From an uncultured bacterium (GTDB lineage Bacteria > Bacillota > Clostridia > Lachnospirales > Lachnospiraceae), in the NCBI GenBank assembly GCA_947651225.1, contig CANSYK010000009.1:18765-82764 (forward strand): a stretch of 64,000 nt of DNA, read 5' to 3'. Shown one piece after another: positions 44,692 through 54,813 of the stretch; the first letter of the stretch is position 1, and the number at the start of each line of letters is the position of its first letter. The notes under the pieces were generated by a model. That model did no database searches and had not been told where the DNA came from. It saw only the letters and a program-made list of their open reading frames with translations. The translations under genes and the position numbers were made by a program.

Positions 44692-45903
44692 CTAAAAATC
44701 TACCTCGGTATCATAGTAACAGCACTTCAACAGTTTTTCCATTTCCTCCTGGGAAGGCTGACGTGGATTGGAACCTGTACATGCATCCAATAAAGCATTT
44801 GCCGCAATATCAGAAAGCTTTGACAAAAATTCCTCTTCCGGAACCATGGAAGTATCTGCAATTACACCACCATCTGCATAATTTTTAATCGACTGCGGAA
44901 TCTTAAGGTCATCATTCATTCCACGCAGATATTGAATCAGCAAATCAACTTTCTCGTCATCACTGCTTCCACCAAGTTTCATAAAGTCAGCAATCTCACC
45001 ATAACGTTTCTTTGCCGTTTCATCTTTACTGTTAAAACGGATTACCTTTGGCAGATACATTGCGTTTGCCGCACCATGGATAATATGTCCGCCCTGAAAG
45101 GCTGCCCCTGTCTTATGTGCCATAGAATGTACAATTCCAAGCAATGCATTGGAAAATGCCATACCCGCAAGGCACTGTGCATCGTGCATCTGCGCCCTTG
45201 CTTCCATATCACCGCCAAAAGACTTCACCAGATTTTCCTGAATCATTTTAATCGCCCAAAGAGCAAGCGGATCTGTATAATTGCAGTTTGCCGTTGACAC
45301 ATATGCCTCAATTGCATGTGTCATTGCATCCATTCCCGTATGCGCTACTAACTTAGCAGGCATTGTCTCTGCAAGATCCGGGTCTACAATTGCCACATCA
45401 GGAGTGATTTCAAAATCAGCGATTGGGTACTTAATTCCTTTTTCATAATCTGTGATAATAGAAAATGCGGTAACTTCCGTTGCTGTACCAGATGTAGAAG
45501 GAATCGCACAAAAATGTGCCTTTGTACGAAGTTTGGGAAGCCCAAACACTTTACACATATCTTCAAAGGTAGTTTCTGGATACTCGTACTTAATCCACAT
45601 TGCTTTTGCTGCGTCAATCGGAGAACCACCACCCATTGCCACAATCCAGTCTGGTTTGAAATCCGCCATTACCTGTGCGCCACGCATAACTGTTTCTACA
45701 GAAGGGTCTGGCTCAATTCCCTCAAAAAGCTCAACTTCCATTCCAGCTTCTTTCAAATAGTCAACGGCTTTATCCAAAAAACCATTTCTTTTCATGGAAC
45801 CGCCGCCAACACAGATAATCGCACGCTTTCCCTGCAATCCCTTTAATGCCTCTAATGCTCCTTTTCCATGATACAAATCTCTTGGTAGTGTAAATCTTCC
45901 CAT
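44692..45903 (-). CDS. Iron-containing alcohol dehydrogenase
   Basis: A 403-residue class III alcohol dehydrogenase. NAD(P) loop: WIVAMGGGSPIDAAK and STSGTATEVT; metal-binding region: HTGMDAMTHAIEAY, then HSMAHKTGAAFQGGHIIHGAANA. Substrate unclear; butanol, lactaldehyde or propanediol dehydrogenases are alternatives. The ATG 45903 follows GGAGGTCG; the listed start is 36 bases earlier. Confidence 0.9.
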   Translation of the reverse strand: MGRFTLPRDLYHGKGALEALKGLQGKRAIICVGGGSMKRNGFLDKAVDYLKEAGMEVELFEGIEPDPSVETVMRGAQVMADFKPDWIVAMGGGSPIDAAKAMWIKYEYPETTFEDMCKVFGLPKLRTKAHFCAIPSTSGTATEVTAFSIITDYEKGIKYPIADFEITPDVAIVDPDLAETMPAKLVAHTGMDAMTHAIEAYVSTANCNYTDPLALWAIKMIQENLVKSFGGDMEARAQMHDAQCLAGMAFSNALLGIVHSMAHKTGAAFQGGHIIHGAANAMYLPKVIRFNSKDETAKKRYGEIADFMKLGGSSDDEKVDLLIQYLRGMNDDLKIPQSIKNYADGGVIADTSMVPEEEFLSKLSDIAANALLDACTGSNPRQPSQEEMEKLLKCCYYDTEVDF

Positions 45904-46015
45904 AATCGACCTCCATTCTGCGCCTTTGCGCATCAACAAATACCGTACATGATAGAACTGTAAAAAAACAGTTCCTTCGCCACCTTGTTCATTGTAACAT
46001 TATAACCTTCCACCG

Positions 46016-47203
46016 TCAACGCAGTTTGATATGATTTAGTATCTCTACAGCAGCTTCCTCCTTTGTCATCAACGGAAGCTCTGCCACAATATCTTTCGTA
46101 ATAATTGTTATAACATTGGTATCGACTCCAAAGCCAGCACCTTCCACTTTTAAATTATTGGCAATTACCATATCCAGATTTTTGCGCTCTAATTTCTCTT
46201 TAGAATTCGCCAGCATATGTTCCGTTTCCATCGAAAAACCGCAAAGAAATTGATTTTCCTTTTTATGCTCTCCCAGATACTTTAAGATATCCCTGGTTCT
46301 CTTTAGCTCAATCGTTCCATCATTTTCTGATTTTTTAATCTTTTCTTCTGCAACAGATACAGGCGTATAATCGGCAACCGCTGCCGCCTTGATAATAAGA
46401 TCCTGTTGTGCCGATACGGAAGTAACCGCTTCAAACATATCCTGTGCGCTCTGAACCTGCATGACCTTAACAAACGGCGGGCAGGCAAGGGAAGTCGGCC
46501 CTGTCACAAGTGTTACCTCTGCTCCCCGCTCCATCGCAACACGAGCCAGGGCATAGCCCATTCTGCCAGAGGAATAATTTGATATAAAACGTACCGGATC
46601 AATCGCCTCTACCGTAGGCCCTGCCGTAATCAGAACTTTTTTTCCTGTTAAATCTTTTTCAAAGCGAATTTCTCTTTTGATATACTCTAAAAGCACTTCC
46701 TCCGAAGGAAGCTTTCCGGCTCCGACATCTTTGCAGGCAAGAAGCCCTACATCTGGTTCAATTATGGTATAGCCATGCCGTTTTAACTTTTCAAGATTCT
46801 CCTGTACAATGGAATTTTCATACATATTCGTATTCATTGCCGGAGAAATAATTTTCGGACAGGGACATGCCATAACTGTTGTGGTAAGCATATCATCCGC
46901 AATTCCATTGGCAATCTTTCCAATTACATTTGCAGATGCTGGTGCAACAAGCACAACATCTGCCTTTTTTGCCAGCGCAACATGCTCCACACTATATTGA
47001 AAATTTCTGTCAAACGTATCAACCAGACACTTATTTCCTGTCAGAGTTTCAAAGGTGATCGGATTAATAAACTGCGTCGCATTTTGTGTCATAAGAACCT
47101 GGACATCTGCCCTAAGCTTTCCTAACATACTTGCCAGATTTGCTATTTTGTAAGCTGCAATGCTCCCAGTAACAGCTAAAACAACCGTCTTTTCATCTAA
47201 CAT
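46016..47203 (-). CDS. coaBC: Phosphopantothenoylcysteine decarboxylase/synthetase
   Basis: A 395-residue bifunctional flavoprotein: CoaC domain (GSIAAYKIANLAS, PAMNTNMYE) decarboxylates phosphopantothenoylcysteine; CoaB domain (ITAGPTVEAIDPVRFISNYSSGRMG) joins phosphopantothenate and cysteine with CTP. Last gene of the pantothenate operon; two bases separate it from panD. It makes the step after pantothenate kinase, which is not in the window. Confidence 0.95.
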   Translation of the reverse strand: MLDEKTVVLAVTGSIAAYKIANLASMLGKLRADVQVLMTQNATQFINPITFETLTGNKCLVDTFDRNFQYSVEHVALAKKADVVLVAPASANVIGKIANGIADDMLTTTVMACPCPKIISPAMNTNMYENSIVQENLEKLKRHGYTIIEPDVGLLACKDVGAGKLPSEEVLLEYIKREIRFEKDLTGKKVLITAGPTVEAIDPVRFISNYSSGRMGYALARVAMERGAEVTLVTGPTSLACPPFVKVMQVQSAQDMFEAVTSVSAQQDLIIKAAAVADYTPVSVAEEKIKKSENDGTIELKRTRDILKYLGEHKKENQFLCGFSMETEHMLANSKEKLERKNLDMVIANNLKVEGAGFGVDTNVITIITKDIVAELPLMTKEEAAVEILNHIKLR

Positions 47204-47204
47204 T

Positions 47205-47600
47205 TTATCTCATCTCCTGTGATAACTGACCATGCTTTTCGTAGCGTGCTACGCTCTTCACTTTATTATCCTCATCCACAAAAACAACATATGGTTTATG
47301 TTCTTTTGCCTCTTCTGGCGTCATCTCACAATATGCCATAATAATGATATGGTCCTGTACCTGTACCATACGAGCCGCAGCGCCATTCAGGCAAATCATA
47401 CCGCTTCCCGGTTCTCCTGCAATCGTATATGTTTCAAAACGGCTTCCGTTTTCCACATCTACAATCTGTACTTTTTCATATTCATAAATTCCCGCTGCTT
47501 CCATTAACTCCAGATCTACTGTAATACTTCCTACATAATCCAATTCTGCCTGCTGTACAACTGCCCGGTGAATCTTACCTTTTAACATTGTTACTGTCAT
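47205..47600 (-). CDS. panD: Aspartate 1-decarboxylase
   Basis: A 131-residue pyruvoyl-dependent enzyme making beta-alanine for pantothenate. The precursor cleaves at Gly-Ser, seen in DYVGSITVD. Other marks are [16 protein letters not shown] and [10 protein letters not shown]. The ORF starts at 47678, but ATG 47600 with GAGGGAG gives the usual N-terminus. Between panC and coaBC. Confidence 0.94.
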   Translation of the reverse strand: MTVTMLKGKIHRAVVQQAELDYVGSITVDLELMEAAGIYEYEKVQIVDVENGSRFETYTIAGEPGSGMICLNGAAARMVQVQDHIIIMAYCEMTPEEAKEHKPYVVFVDEDNKVKSVARYEKHGQLSQEMR

Positions 47601-47690
47601 ATTTTCTCCCTCATTTCTTATGACTGCCTTAAAAATTGTCCTCGCATATGCAATGCCCCAAACTCTTTGCTTTGCCAAAAATATAATTTC

Positions 47691-48533
47691 CTACTCTTGG
47701 ATAAAATTATCAATCAACCGGGTTTTTCCGATATATACCGCAATTGCCACAAGCACTGGTCCCTCGACTTTTTCAACCGGTTCCAGAGTATTCCAGTCTA
47801 CTACCTCAACATAGTCAATTTTTGCTAAAGGCTCACTTTCTAATTTTTCGGTTATCGTCTGCTTTATCTTTTCTACATCTTCCTCTCCCGCATCAATAAG
47901 AGCCTTTCCTTTCTGAAGAGATTTACTTAAAATAAGAGCTGCCTTTCGTTCTTTTTCATTTAGATATGTGTTTCGTGAACTTTTTGCCAGACCATCTTCC
48001 TCCCGGATAATCGGACAGCCCACAATTTCAATTCCAAAGTTCAAATCGCTGACCATATGGCGGATTACTGCAAGCTGCTGTGCGTCTTTCTGTCCAAAAT
48101 AAGCCTTATCTGGCATTACAATGTTAAATAACTTTGACACAACTGTGCAGACACCTCGGAAATGAATTGGCCTTGACTTCCCACAAAGCCCTCCTGTCAG
48201 AGTGCTCATATCAACAAAAGAAGAAAAATCCTCATGGTACATTTCCTCTGGCTGCGGATGAAAAACTAATGCAGCGCCAGCATTTTCGCAAAGCGCAGAG
48301 TCTCGCTTAAAGTCTCTTGGATAGCTTGCCAAATCCTCCTTTGGCCCAAACTGCATTGGATTGACAAAGACACTGATAACAACCTTATCATTTTCCTTTA
48401 CGGCTCGGTCAATCAGACTTTTATGGCCTTCATGGAGATAGCCCATTGTAGGAACCAGTCCGACAGAAAGCCCCTGCTTTTTCCATTCCTTTACCTGTTC
48501 TCTGACTTCCTGGATTGTTTCTGCTATTTTCAT
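47691..48533 (-). CDS. panC: Pantothenate synthetase
   Basis: A 280-residue enzyme joining pantoate and beta-alanine with ATP. Motifs: VPTMGYLHEGHKSLI (HIGH-type), FGQKDAQQLAVIR and SSRNTYL. Length is normal. The start follows GAGGTAAAACC. Third gene of the pantothenate operon. Confidence 0.95.
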   Translation of the reverse strand: MKIAETIQEVREQVKEWKKQGLSVGLVPTMGYLHEGHKSLIDRAVKENDKVVISVFVNPMQFGPKEDLASYPRDFKRDSALCENAGAALVFHPQPEEMYHEDFSSFVDMSTLTGGLCGKSRPIHFRGVCTVVSKLFNIVMPDKAYFGQKDAQQLAVIRHMVSDLNFGIEIVGCPIIREEDGLAKSSRNTYLNEKERKAALILSKSLQKGKALIDAGEEDVEKIKQTITEKLESEPLAKIDYVEVVDWNTLEPVEKVEGPVLVAIAVYIGKTRLIDNFIQE

Positions 48534-48587
48534 GGTTTTACCTCTTCTTTCTTTATTTTGAATGCTTTTCCCAAAACAGAAAAAGCA

Positions 48588-49415
48588 TCAATAAAGTTTT
48601 TCAATTACCTCATCATCTATCTGATAGGTGTGTTCTTTCGCTGGAAAAGTCCCTTCGCCAACTTCTTTTTTATAATCAGTAAACGCCTGTTTCATAACTT
48701 CACCAACACCCGCAAACTGTCTTACAAACTTTGGCACATAATCGGAAAACATACCTAACATATCCTGATATACAAGTACCTGGCCATCACAACCACTGCC
48801 TGCCCCAATACCGATTGTCACAATAGAAAGTTTTTCTGTAATCAAAGCTGCAAGCTTTTCTGGTACGCATTCCAATACAACAGCAAACGCCCCTGCTTCC
48901 TGGACTGCCAAAGCATCTTCCACCAATTTTTTTGCCGCTTCTTCGCTTTTTCCCTGTACTTTATATCCGCCAAATGCATTAATTGACTGCGGCGTCAATC
49001 CAAGATGTCCCACCACCGGAATCCCGGCTTCTGTTATTGCCTTGATTTGCGGACAAACACTGGCTCCTCCCTCTAATTTTACCGCATTGGCACGCCCTTC
49101 TTTCATCAACCGGCCCGCATTCACAACTGCGTCATATACCGATGCCTGATATGACATAAATGGCATATCTGTCACAATCAAAGCCTCCTTCGCCCCTCTT
49201 GCAACTGCTGCTGTATGATGAATCATGTCTTCCATTGTAACTGACAGAGTATCCTCATATCCAAGAATAACATTGCCAAGAGAATCACCTATCAATATAG
49301 AGTCAATTCCTGCCTCATCCATCAGCTTTGCGGTAGAATAATCATATGCTGTAAGCATTGTAACCTTCTCATGATTTTCTTTCGCACGCTGAAATGTACT
49401 CACTGTTTTTTTCAT
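48588..49415 (-). CDS. panB: 3-methyl-2-oxobutanoate hydroxymethyltransferase
   Basis: A 275-residue enzyme making ketopantoate from 2-ketoisovalerate and methylene-THF. Motifs: [31 protein letters not shown] with metal-binding Asp, and [15 protein letters not shown] 49415 follows AGGAGGAAG. Second gene of the pantothenate operon. Confidence 0.95.
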   Translation of the reverse strand: MKKTVSTFQRAKENHEKVTMLTAYDYSTAKLMDEAGIDSILIGDSLGNVILGYEDTLSVTMEDMIHHTAAVARGAKEALIVTDMPFMSYQASVYDAVVNAGRLMKEGRANAVKLEGGASVCPQIKAITEAGIPVVGHLGLTPQSINAFGGYKVQGKSEEAAKKLVEDALAVQEAGAFAVVLECVPEKLAALITEKLSIVTIGIGAGSGCDGQVLVYQDMLGMFSDYVPKFVRQFAGVGEVMKQAFTDYKKEVGEGTFPAKEHTYQIDDEVIEKLY

Positions 49416-49503
49416 TTTCTTCCTCCTTACCTCGCTTTGGCGACTTTAATAATATAGCAAATAGCTATTCATATACAGAAATGCTGTCTACGCACTTTCC
49501 TGT

Positions 49504-50343
49504 CTAAAATAGATGATTGAGCATGGCATAATTCTGATTCGGATTTTTCTGCTTTGCAATCATAAGCAGTTCTTTTCCAATGCACCGATAAATTTCCTCT
49601 GCATTCGTTCCCTGCAGCACATTCAAGTGCTTCTGAACTGTCCCGGTATCATTGCGCTCTACCGGACCTGTCAATACCTCTGCTGTTGGACATTCTAACA
49701 TTGCATTGACATTATTTCTTACAAGAGGCTCTAAAAGCCTGCGCCCATCTTCCTCCGAAAACCCACATTCACTAAGCAGATTCAGGCTTGTCTGAAAAAG
49801 TCCAATCATATAATTACTCGCAAGCGCCGCTGCCGCATGATATTTCATTTTATCTTCCGCTTTTACAAGACATACTTTATGTCCCAACCCCTCAAAGAGC
49901 TGACGCATTTTTTGCACTGCCTCTTCATTTCCTTCCATTGTTATATAAGCTGTAGAAAACGTTTCATAGGATTTGAATTTGTCGCTGAACGCAAACATTG
50001 GATGAATGGAACAGCCGGATGCCCCGGTTGCCTCTATTCCAGAAAAAACATACGATGATAACGAACCACTAAAATGACATATCACTTTCCCTGCTAATTT
50101 GTAATTTGCAATGCAATCCCATACATGTGCAATCTCCCCATCAGGAGTCGCAATAAAAAGGGTATCGCTCGCATCTACAATTGACTGAATATCGTAATAT
50201 GCTTTTGTTTCTGTAAAATCTGCCGCACTGACGGCATGTTCATAAGTTCGGCTGTAATAGCCGGACACAGCAATCTTATTTCTACAAAGATACGCCCCTA
50301 AAGTCGTACCTGCCTTCCCTGCGCCTATAATTCCAATTGTCAA
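49504..50343 (-). CDS. Rossmann/DUF2520 oxidoreductase, candidate ketopantoate reductase
   Basis: A 279-residue protein beginning MTIGIIGAGKAGTTLGAYL, a NAD(P)-binding motif, followed by a DUF2520 domain (YHAAAALASNYMIGLFQTS, LECPTAEVLTGPVERND). First gene of the panB-panC-panD-coaBC operon. No panE is present, and a DUF2520-type reductase (PanG) is reported to reduce ketopantoate in some bacteria. By position this is the likely ketopantoate reductase; activity is not shown. Confidence 0.8.
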   Translation of the reverse strand: MTIGIIGAGKAGTTLGAYLCRNKIAVSGYYSRTYEHAVSAADFTETKAYYDIQSIVDASDTLFIATPDGEIAHVWDCIANYKLAGKVICHFSGSLSSYVFSGIEATGASGCSIHPMFAFSDKFKSYETFSTAYITMEGNEEAVQKMRQLFEGLGHKVCLVKAEDKMKYHAAAALASNYMIGLFQTSLNLLSECGFSEEDGRRLLEPLVRNNVNAMLECPTAEVLTGPVERNDTGTVQKHLNVLQGTNAEEIYRCIGKELLMIAKQKNPNQNYAMLNHLF

Positions 50344-50461
50344 ATTACCACCTCGCTTTTGTGGTAATCCATCATCATCTGATGCAGTTTCTTTCCAGAA
50401 TACCGCTCATACAACCGAAAGAATTATAGCATGACCAGACATATTATGCAATAGAAAAACA

Positions 50462-50528
50462 AAAGCTGCTGTTTTTGCAGCGCCAGATGGTTTTTCGCAT
50501 GATGTTTCGAATAGCCGTGAATAGTAAC
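50462..50528. repeat. Family E repeat, partial copy
   Basis: AAAGCTGCTGTTTTTGCAGC then TGGTTTTTCGCATGATGTTTCG and AGCCGTGAATAGTAAC. The same string occurs, longer, at 59340-59423. TGGTTTTTCGCATGATG is the reverse complement of the loop in the 4973 copy. Confidence 0.75.
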
Positions 50529-50560
50529 CGATTCTAAAACCAGCCATTTCCTTTTTAAGC

Positions 50561-50600
50561 AAAAAAATTCCTCTTCACAGTGAAAATCACTCTGAAGAGG
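50561..50600 (-). terminator. Terminator downstream of the nicotinamidase fusion gene
   Basis: CCTCTTCA-AGTGA pairs with TCACT-TGAAGAGG (one mismatch), followed on the minus strand by AATTTTTTT. Confidence 0.75.
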
Positions 50601-50883
50601 AGAGGGGTTTGAGGGGTATATCTTGTTACTGTTACATTAGTAACTTGATAACAAACTTAGTATATCACAAAAAGGACAACAATAGGACAACAAAAAGTTA
50701 CAATTTTGATACATTTTTTTCTAATTTTTGCAATTTTTTCTTAAAAAAATCTTTATAACCTTTGATTTTTCTTATGAATTTCCATCTTTTTTCATATTCT
50801 CCCATTTAATTCCCATTTTCGCCAATTTTTGACTTCTTCTGCTTATCATTATGATTCACACTTCCAAGCATAGGCCAAACCTG

Positions 50884-51837
50884 CTATTTCATTTTCTGCT
50901 GAATCAAATATCCGGTAGTATACTCCGCCCAACTGTAGTTTGACATATATTCCCCTGCAAAATTCATCATATCATTTGTTTCCTGTTTCAGAAAATCAAA
51001 ATAGTCACATTTTACCTGATTCGTATCGACTGCCAGGCTGTTCCACTGCCGGACAATAATATCTTCTGCCCCATATTCCCGTAATGTTTTCGTCAACTGG
51101 CTGATAATTGTCTGTACCTGATTTTTGACAGAACGGTTATACTCCTTATCCTCAAAAAGGATAGCGGCAATCTCCGTATTGGTCACTCCTGCTCCCCTTC
51201 TGTCAATTAAGAACGCAAAAAGCTCTTCTGATTTACTTCTGGAAAATTTCACCGGCTTATCATCTATAAATACCTGGAATTTTCCAAAAGTCTGAACGAT
51301 AACCTTCTTTGGTTCTGTTTCCTTTTCCTCCTCTAACACATCAACCTGACACATTTTCATGGCAGAAATCGCATTCTGATGGGATTCTGCCGTTACACCG
51401 GCACAGCAGGAAGCATCTACCTGAATCACTTTTTCCGGAAAATATGCCTTTACCAACAATACATTTGAAATCACGCAGATATCCGTACAAAGTCCCGCAA
51501 ACTCAATTACCTCTTCCTCTTTTACAAGGTCAGGAAGTTCTGTTGAACCAAAAGTTGGTTTTTCAATGACTTCTTTTGCAAACTCTTTAAGCTCTGGTAT
51601 AATCTCCCACCCCTCTGTTCCCCTGATACAATGCCTGACCGGCAGTTTTTTTCCCTCCTGGGTGTCCAGGTAATTTTCCTCATGGGTATCTTTTGTAAAT
51701 ATAATTCTCGTTCCCTGCTCTTTCTCCTGTTGCAGCTTTTTGTAAAATTTGGGAACAATCGCCTGTGCCTCACTTGTCCCTAAAGCTCCTGTCACAAAAT
51801 CCACCTGCATATCAACAACAATCAACGCTTTTTTCAT
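50884..51837 (-). CDS. Nicotinamidase-like enzyme fused to a winged-helix DNA-binding domain
   Basis: A 317-residue protein with two parts. Residues 1-175 are an isochorismatase-fold nicotinamidase: Asp9 (VVDMQVDF), Lys93 (EKPTFGS) and Cys121 (GLCTDICVISN) fit the catalytic triad, and Asp50, His52, Glu54 and His69 the metal site, which suggests hydrolysis of nicotinamide to nicotinate in NAD salvage. Residues about 185-317 (TFGKFQVFIDDKPVKFSRSKSEELFAFLIDRRGAGVTNTE...) look like the SARP/OmpR-type winged helix of Lachnospiraceae regulators. Start ATG 51837 follows GGAGGTAG. Such a fusion suggests an enzyme that senses nicotinamide or NAD state and binds DNA, but this is inference. No other NAD genes are adjacent. 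Confidence 0.85.
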   Translation of the reverse strand: MKKALIVVDMQVDFVTGALGTSEAQAIVPKFYKKLQQEKEQGTRIIFTKDTHEENYLDTQEGKKLPVRHCIRGTEGWEIIPELKEFAKEVIEKPTFGSTELPDLVKEEEVIEFAGLCTDICVISNVLLVKAYFPEKVIQVDASCCAGVTAESHQNAISAMKMCQVDVLEEEKETEPKKVIVQTFGKFQVFIDDKPVKFSRSKSEELFAFLIDRRGAGVTNTEIAAILFEDKEYNRSVKNQVQTIISQLTKTLREYGAEDIIVRQWNSLAVDTNQVKCDYFDFLKQETNDMMNFAGEYMSNYSWAEYTTGYLIQQKMK

Positions 51838-51954
51838 TTCTACCTCCGTTTTTGAACAGCCCTGTTTACAAGGCTGCCATTTTCCTGTTCATTCTTCCAT
51901 TTTAACAGGAATAAAAACGAAATGCCAGTGTATGTTTGAAAACGCTGCTATTGC

Positions 51955-53973
51955 CTACCGCCGCCCCACAATCTGATAATAGATCCGAGAAGTGATTTTA
52001 TAAACTAACATATAGATGACCAAAAACACCAATACCGTCCCTGCTGTGCAGCCTAAAAATAATTTTGTATTTGTCAGGTTCAACATCGACATAATATTTT
52101 TAATAATCGGAAAGGCAAAACAAATATGCATTACTGCCATTATAATAGGAAGTAAAAACACCATCCTGATCTGACTGTTGATTATATGGCTGATTTCCCG
52201 GTTCGCAAGCCCAATTTTACTCATAATCTGGAAATTACGCTGATCTCCATACCCCTCACTAATCTGTTTATAATAGATAATCAATACAGTAGCAACTAAA
52301 AACAGGCTTCCAATAAAAATTCCAATGAAAAGCACACTGGCATACAAACCAATAGATTCCTGCCATGACGAATAATAATCTTCTACCAGACAGATATTTT
52401 CTATCCCTTTCTTCTTTAGAAATTTTTTAATCTGTTTTCCATACGCCTCCTTATCCTCCCATTTTCCATCCAAATCAAAATTATATTTTTGGCAAAATTG
52501 CGGACTTAAAGTTCCTCTGTTACGCTCTATTCTTTCACTTAATTTCTGACAGAGTTCTGCCATCTCATTGTAATCAGACAGCAAAAGAACTGCCGCCGGA
52601 TAAAGATTGTTTGTAAGTTTTTCGTCAATTGCACCCTCATTTTGGAAACGGATTTTTACGCCATCTACCTCCATGCTGTCTCCATCAATTTCTGCTTCTT
52701 CATTTGTCAAAAGCAGTGGAACATCCCCTCCCTGCGTCAGGCTGCCTCCTGTCATCTCATTATATTCCGGAAGCAGCATCACCCCAAAGGCAAGTATATC
52801 ATTTGCTGTATAATCATCATCATCTTCTTCGGACTGATAGTTATTCCCTTCACTTCTGAGAAGCACCACCTCATAATCGAAATAAGTTTCTATTGATTTA
52901 ATACTCACATCCCGCTTTTGCGCAAGTTCTTCCGTAACATCCTTTAACTGCTTTGCTGTTTCCTCCGATTCCTGTAAAGTTTTCCCCTCGCAGTTTACCT
53001 TAACAGAAACATCCTTTGGATAGCGGTATCTATGCTCATCATCAATCCCGACATAAAGGGAAACTGTTGTTGACAATACAACAATTACCATTGTCACCAG
53101 AATACAGATACTTGCAAGTCCCATAGCATTCTGCTTCATACGGTACATCATACCAGAAACTGTAACAAAATGTGTTTTATGATAATAGAACTTTCTGTTT
53201 TTCTTTAACATTTTTAAAAGTACAATACTTCCAGCTACAAAAAGAAAATATGTCCCTATAATTACCAAAATCACTGCCACAAAAAACAATCCCATGACGT
53301 TTAGTGGATTCTTTGTTGTAATGGCAATCTCATATCCTATTCCCAAAGCAATAACACCAAGAAAGGCAAACAGCCACTTTGCTTTTGGTTCCCGTTCTCC
53401 TGCATTTGTCTCCCGCATCAAATCAACCGGCTTTAACCATGCCGCCTTAAACAGATTCTGTAACACAGCAGCAGCAAATACCACCGCAAACACAAGCACT
53501 GTAATTGTAACCGCATGTGGCGAAACAAAAAAATCGAATTTTGCCTCCAATCCAATCATACGGATTAAGACGAGAAAAAGCAGCCTTGAAAAAATAATTC
53601 CCAAAATTAATCCAACAACAACGCCACCGATTGCTACAATTGTAATCTCCCATGTGATAACTTTTGCAATATGTTTCTTTTCCATACCAAGTACATTGTA
53701 AAGCCCAAGTTCCCGTGTTCTTTGCTTCATCAAAAAACTGTTAGTATAAAAAATGATAATAACAGATATAATTCCTGCAACCCAGACACCAAACCCCAAA
53801 ATCTGGCTCATATATTCCGCTCCATAATACAGCCCATCTGACTGCCCCGCAATGGACAATAGCATATAAAACATCGCTACCATCACAATTGCTGATAATA
53901 AGAACGGAAAAAACGCATTTCTATTTTTCCTGATATTAGTAAATGCCAGTTTAAAATATAACCCTCTTTTCAT
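51955..53973 (-). CDS. BceB-type ABC transporter permease (FtsX family)
   Basis: A 672-residue membrane protein with a first helix near residue 20, then groups of hydrophobic segments to about residue 310, a large extracytoplasmic domain (about 320-540) and helices to the C-terminus. Two FtsX-like modules are seen (NSFLMKQRTRELGLYNVLGM and KISEGYGDQRNFQIMSKIGL). This is the layout of BceB/VraG permeases that sense and remove peptide antibiotics. Its start overlaps the ATPase stop by four bases. No adjacent two-component system, unlike typical bceRSAB. Confidence 0.88.
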   Translation of the reverse strand: MKRGLYFKLAFTNIRKNRNAFFPFLLSAIVMVAMFYMLLSIAGQSDGLYYGAEYMSQILGFGVWVAGIISVIIIFYTNSFLMKQRTRELGLYNVLGMEKKHIAKVITWEITIVAIGGVVVGLILGIIFSRLLFLVLIRMIGLEAKFDFFVSPHAVTITVLVFAVVFAAAVLQNLFKAAWLKPVDLMRETNAGEREPKAKWLFAFLGVIALGIGYEIAITTKNPLNVMGLFFVAVILVIIGTYFLFVAGSIVLLKMLKKNRKFYYHKTHFVTVSGMMYRMKQNAMGLASICILVTMVIVVLSTTVSLYVGIDDEHRYRYPKDVSVKVNCEGKTLQESEETAKQLKDVTEELAQKRDVSIKSIETYFDYEVVLLRSEGNNYQSEEDDDDYTANDILAFGVMLLPEYNEMTGGSLTQGGDVPLLLTNEEAEIDGDSMEVDGVKIRFQNEGAIDEKLTNNLYPAAVLLLSDYNEMAELCQKLSERIERNRGTLSPQFCQKYNFDLDGKWEDKEAYGKQIKKFLKKKGIENICLVEDYYSSWQESIGLYASVLFIGIFIGSLFLVATVLIIYYKQISEGYGDQRNFQIMSKIGLANREISHIINSQIRMVFLLPIIMAVMHICFAFPIIKNIMSMLNLTNTKLFLGCTAGTVLVFLVIYMLVYKITSRIYYQIVGRR

Positions 53974-54734
53974 GCCTCTCCTCCCTGTGACAACAAAAGC
54001 GTCAATGTATCAGAAATTTTCTTATACATCATGTCATTTGTCATATCTCCACGATAAATCTGATGGTAGATTTCGCCATCCTTGATAAATAAAACCCTGC
54101 CAGCTCTCGCTGCGGCAGCTGTAGAGTGTGTAACCATTACAATGCTCTGCCCACTCTGGTGAATATTCTCAAAAGCATCCAGCAAATCCGTTGTAGATTT
54201 GGAATCCAATGCCCCAGTTGGTTCGTCTGCCAAAATCAGCTCTGGCTCCGTAATAATTGCCCGGCATACTGCGGCACGCTGCTTTTGCCCGCCTGAAACC
54301 TCATAAGGATATTTGTTCAAAAGCTGTTCAATATGGACATATTTTGCCACTTTCTGAAGCTTTGGGGCAATCGTATCATACTTCTCCCCAGCAAGCACAA
54401 GCGGCAGGCAAATATTGTCCCCTAAACTAAAACTGTCCAATAAATTAAAATCCTGAAAAACGAACCCTAAATGCTCCCTGCGGAACTTTGCCAGCTCACC
54501 GTCCCGTATCTGGCTGATTTCCTTACCATTTAATTGAATCGAACCATCTGTCGGTTTGTCAATCGAAGCCAGAACATTTAAAAGTGTTGTCTTACCACTT
54601 CCTGACTCTCCCATAATCGCAAGATATTCCCCCTGCTCCACCGAAAACGTAATATTGCGCAACGCTTCTACTTTATTGCCGCCAAAACGCGTCGTATATA
54701 CCTTCTTTACATTCCTAACATCTAATAGTGTCAT
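53970..54734 (-). CDS. BceA-type ABC transporter ATPase
   Basis: About 254 residues. Walker [13 protein letters not shown], signature [11 protein letters not shown], Walker [14 protein letters not shown], all of MacB/LolD/BceA type. ATG 54734 follows GGAGGGAAAAG; the ORF listing begins 39 bases earlier. Transcribed ahead of the permease. Probably drives antimicrobial-peptide resistance or sensing. Promoter not obvious; two terminator hairpins lie upstream, marking the end of the cotJ operon. Confidence 0.93.
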   Translation of the reverse strand: MTLLDVRNVKKVYTTRFGGNKVEALRNITFSVEQGEYLAIMGESGSGKTTLLNVLASIDKPTDGSIQLNGKEISQIRDGELAKFRREHLGFVFQDFNLLDSFSLGDNICLPLVLAGEKYDTIAPKLQKVAKYVHIEQLLNKYPYEVSGGQKQRAAVCRAIITEPELILADEPTGALDSKSTTDLLDAFENIHQSGQSIVMVTHSTAAAARAGRVLFIKDGEIYHQIYRGDMTNDMMYKKISDTLTLLLSQGGEA

Positions 54735-54813
54735 CTTTTCCCTCCTCAAATCTGCCCGGAAATAATTCCTCACTTCCTGTGCCTCTCTCCTGTTACTATA
54801 ACCATTATATAAA

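Larger units (their letters stand above)
50344..50883. other. Intergenic region with family E repeat and terminator
   Basis: 540 bases. Contains the family E half-copy at 50462-50528, the terminator at 50561-50600, a hairpin-forming TTGTTACTGTTACATTAGTAAC at about 50625, and duplicated GGACAACA near 50673. No ORF of note. Confidence 0.5.
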
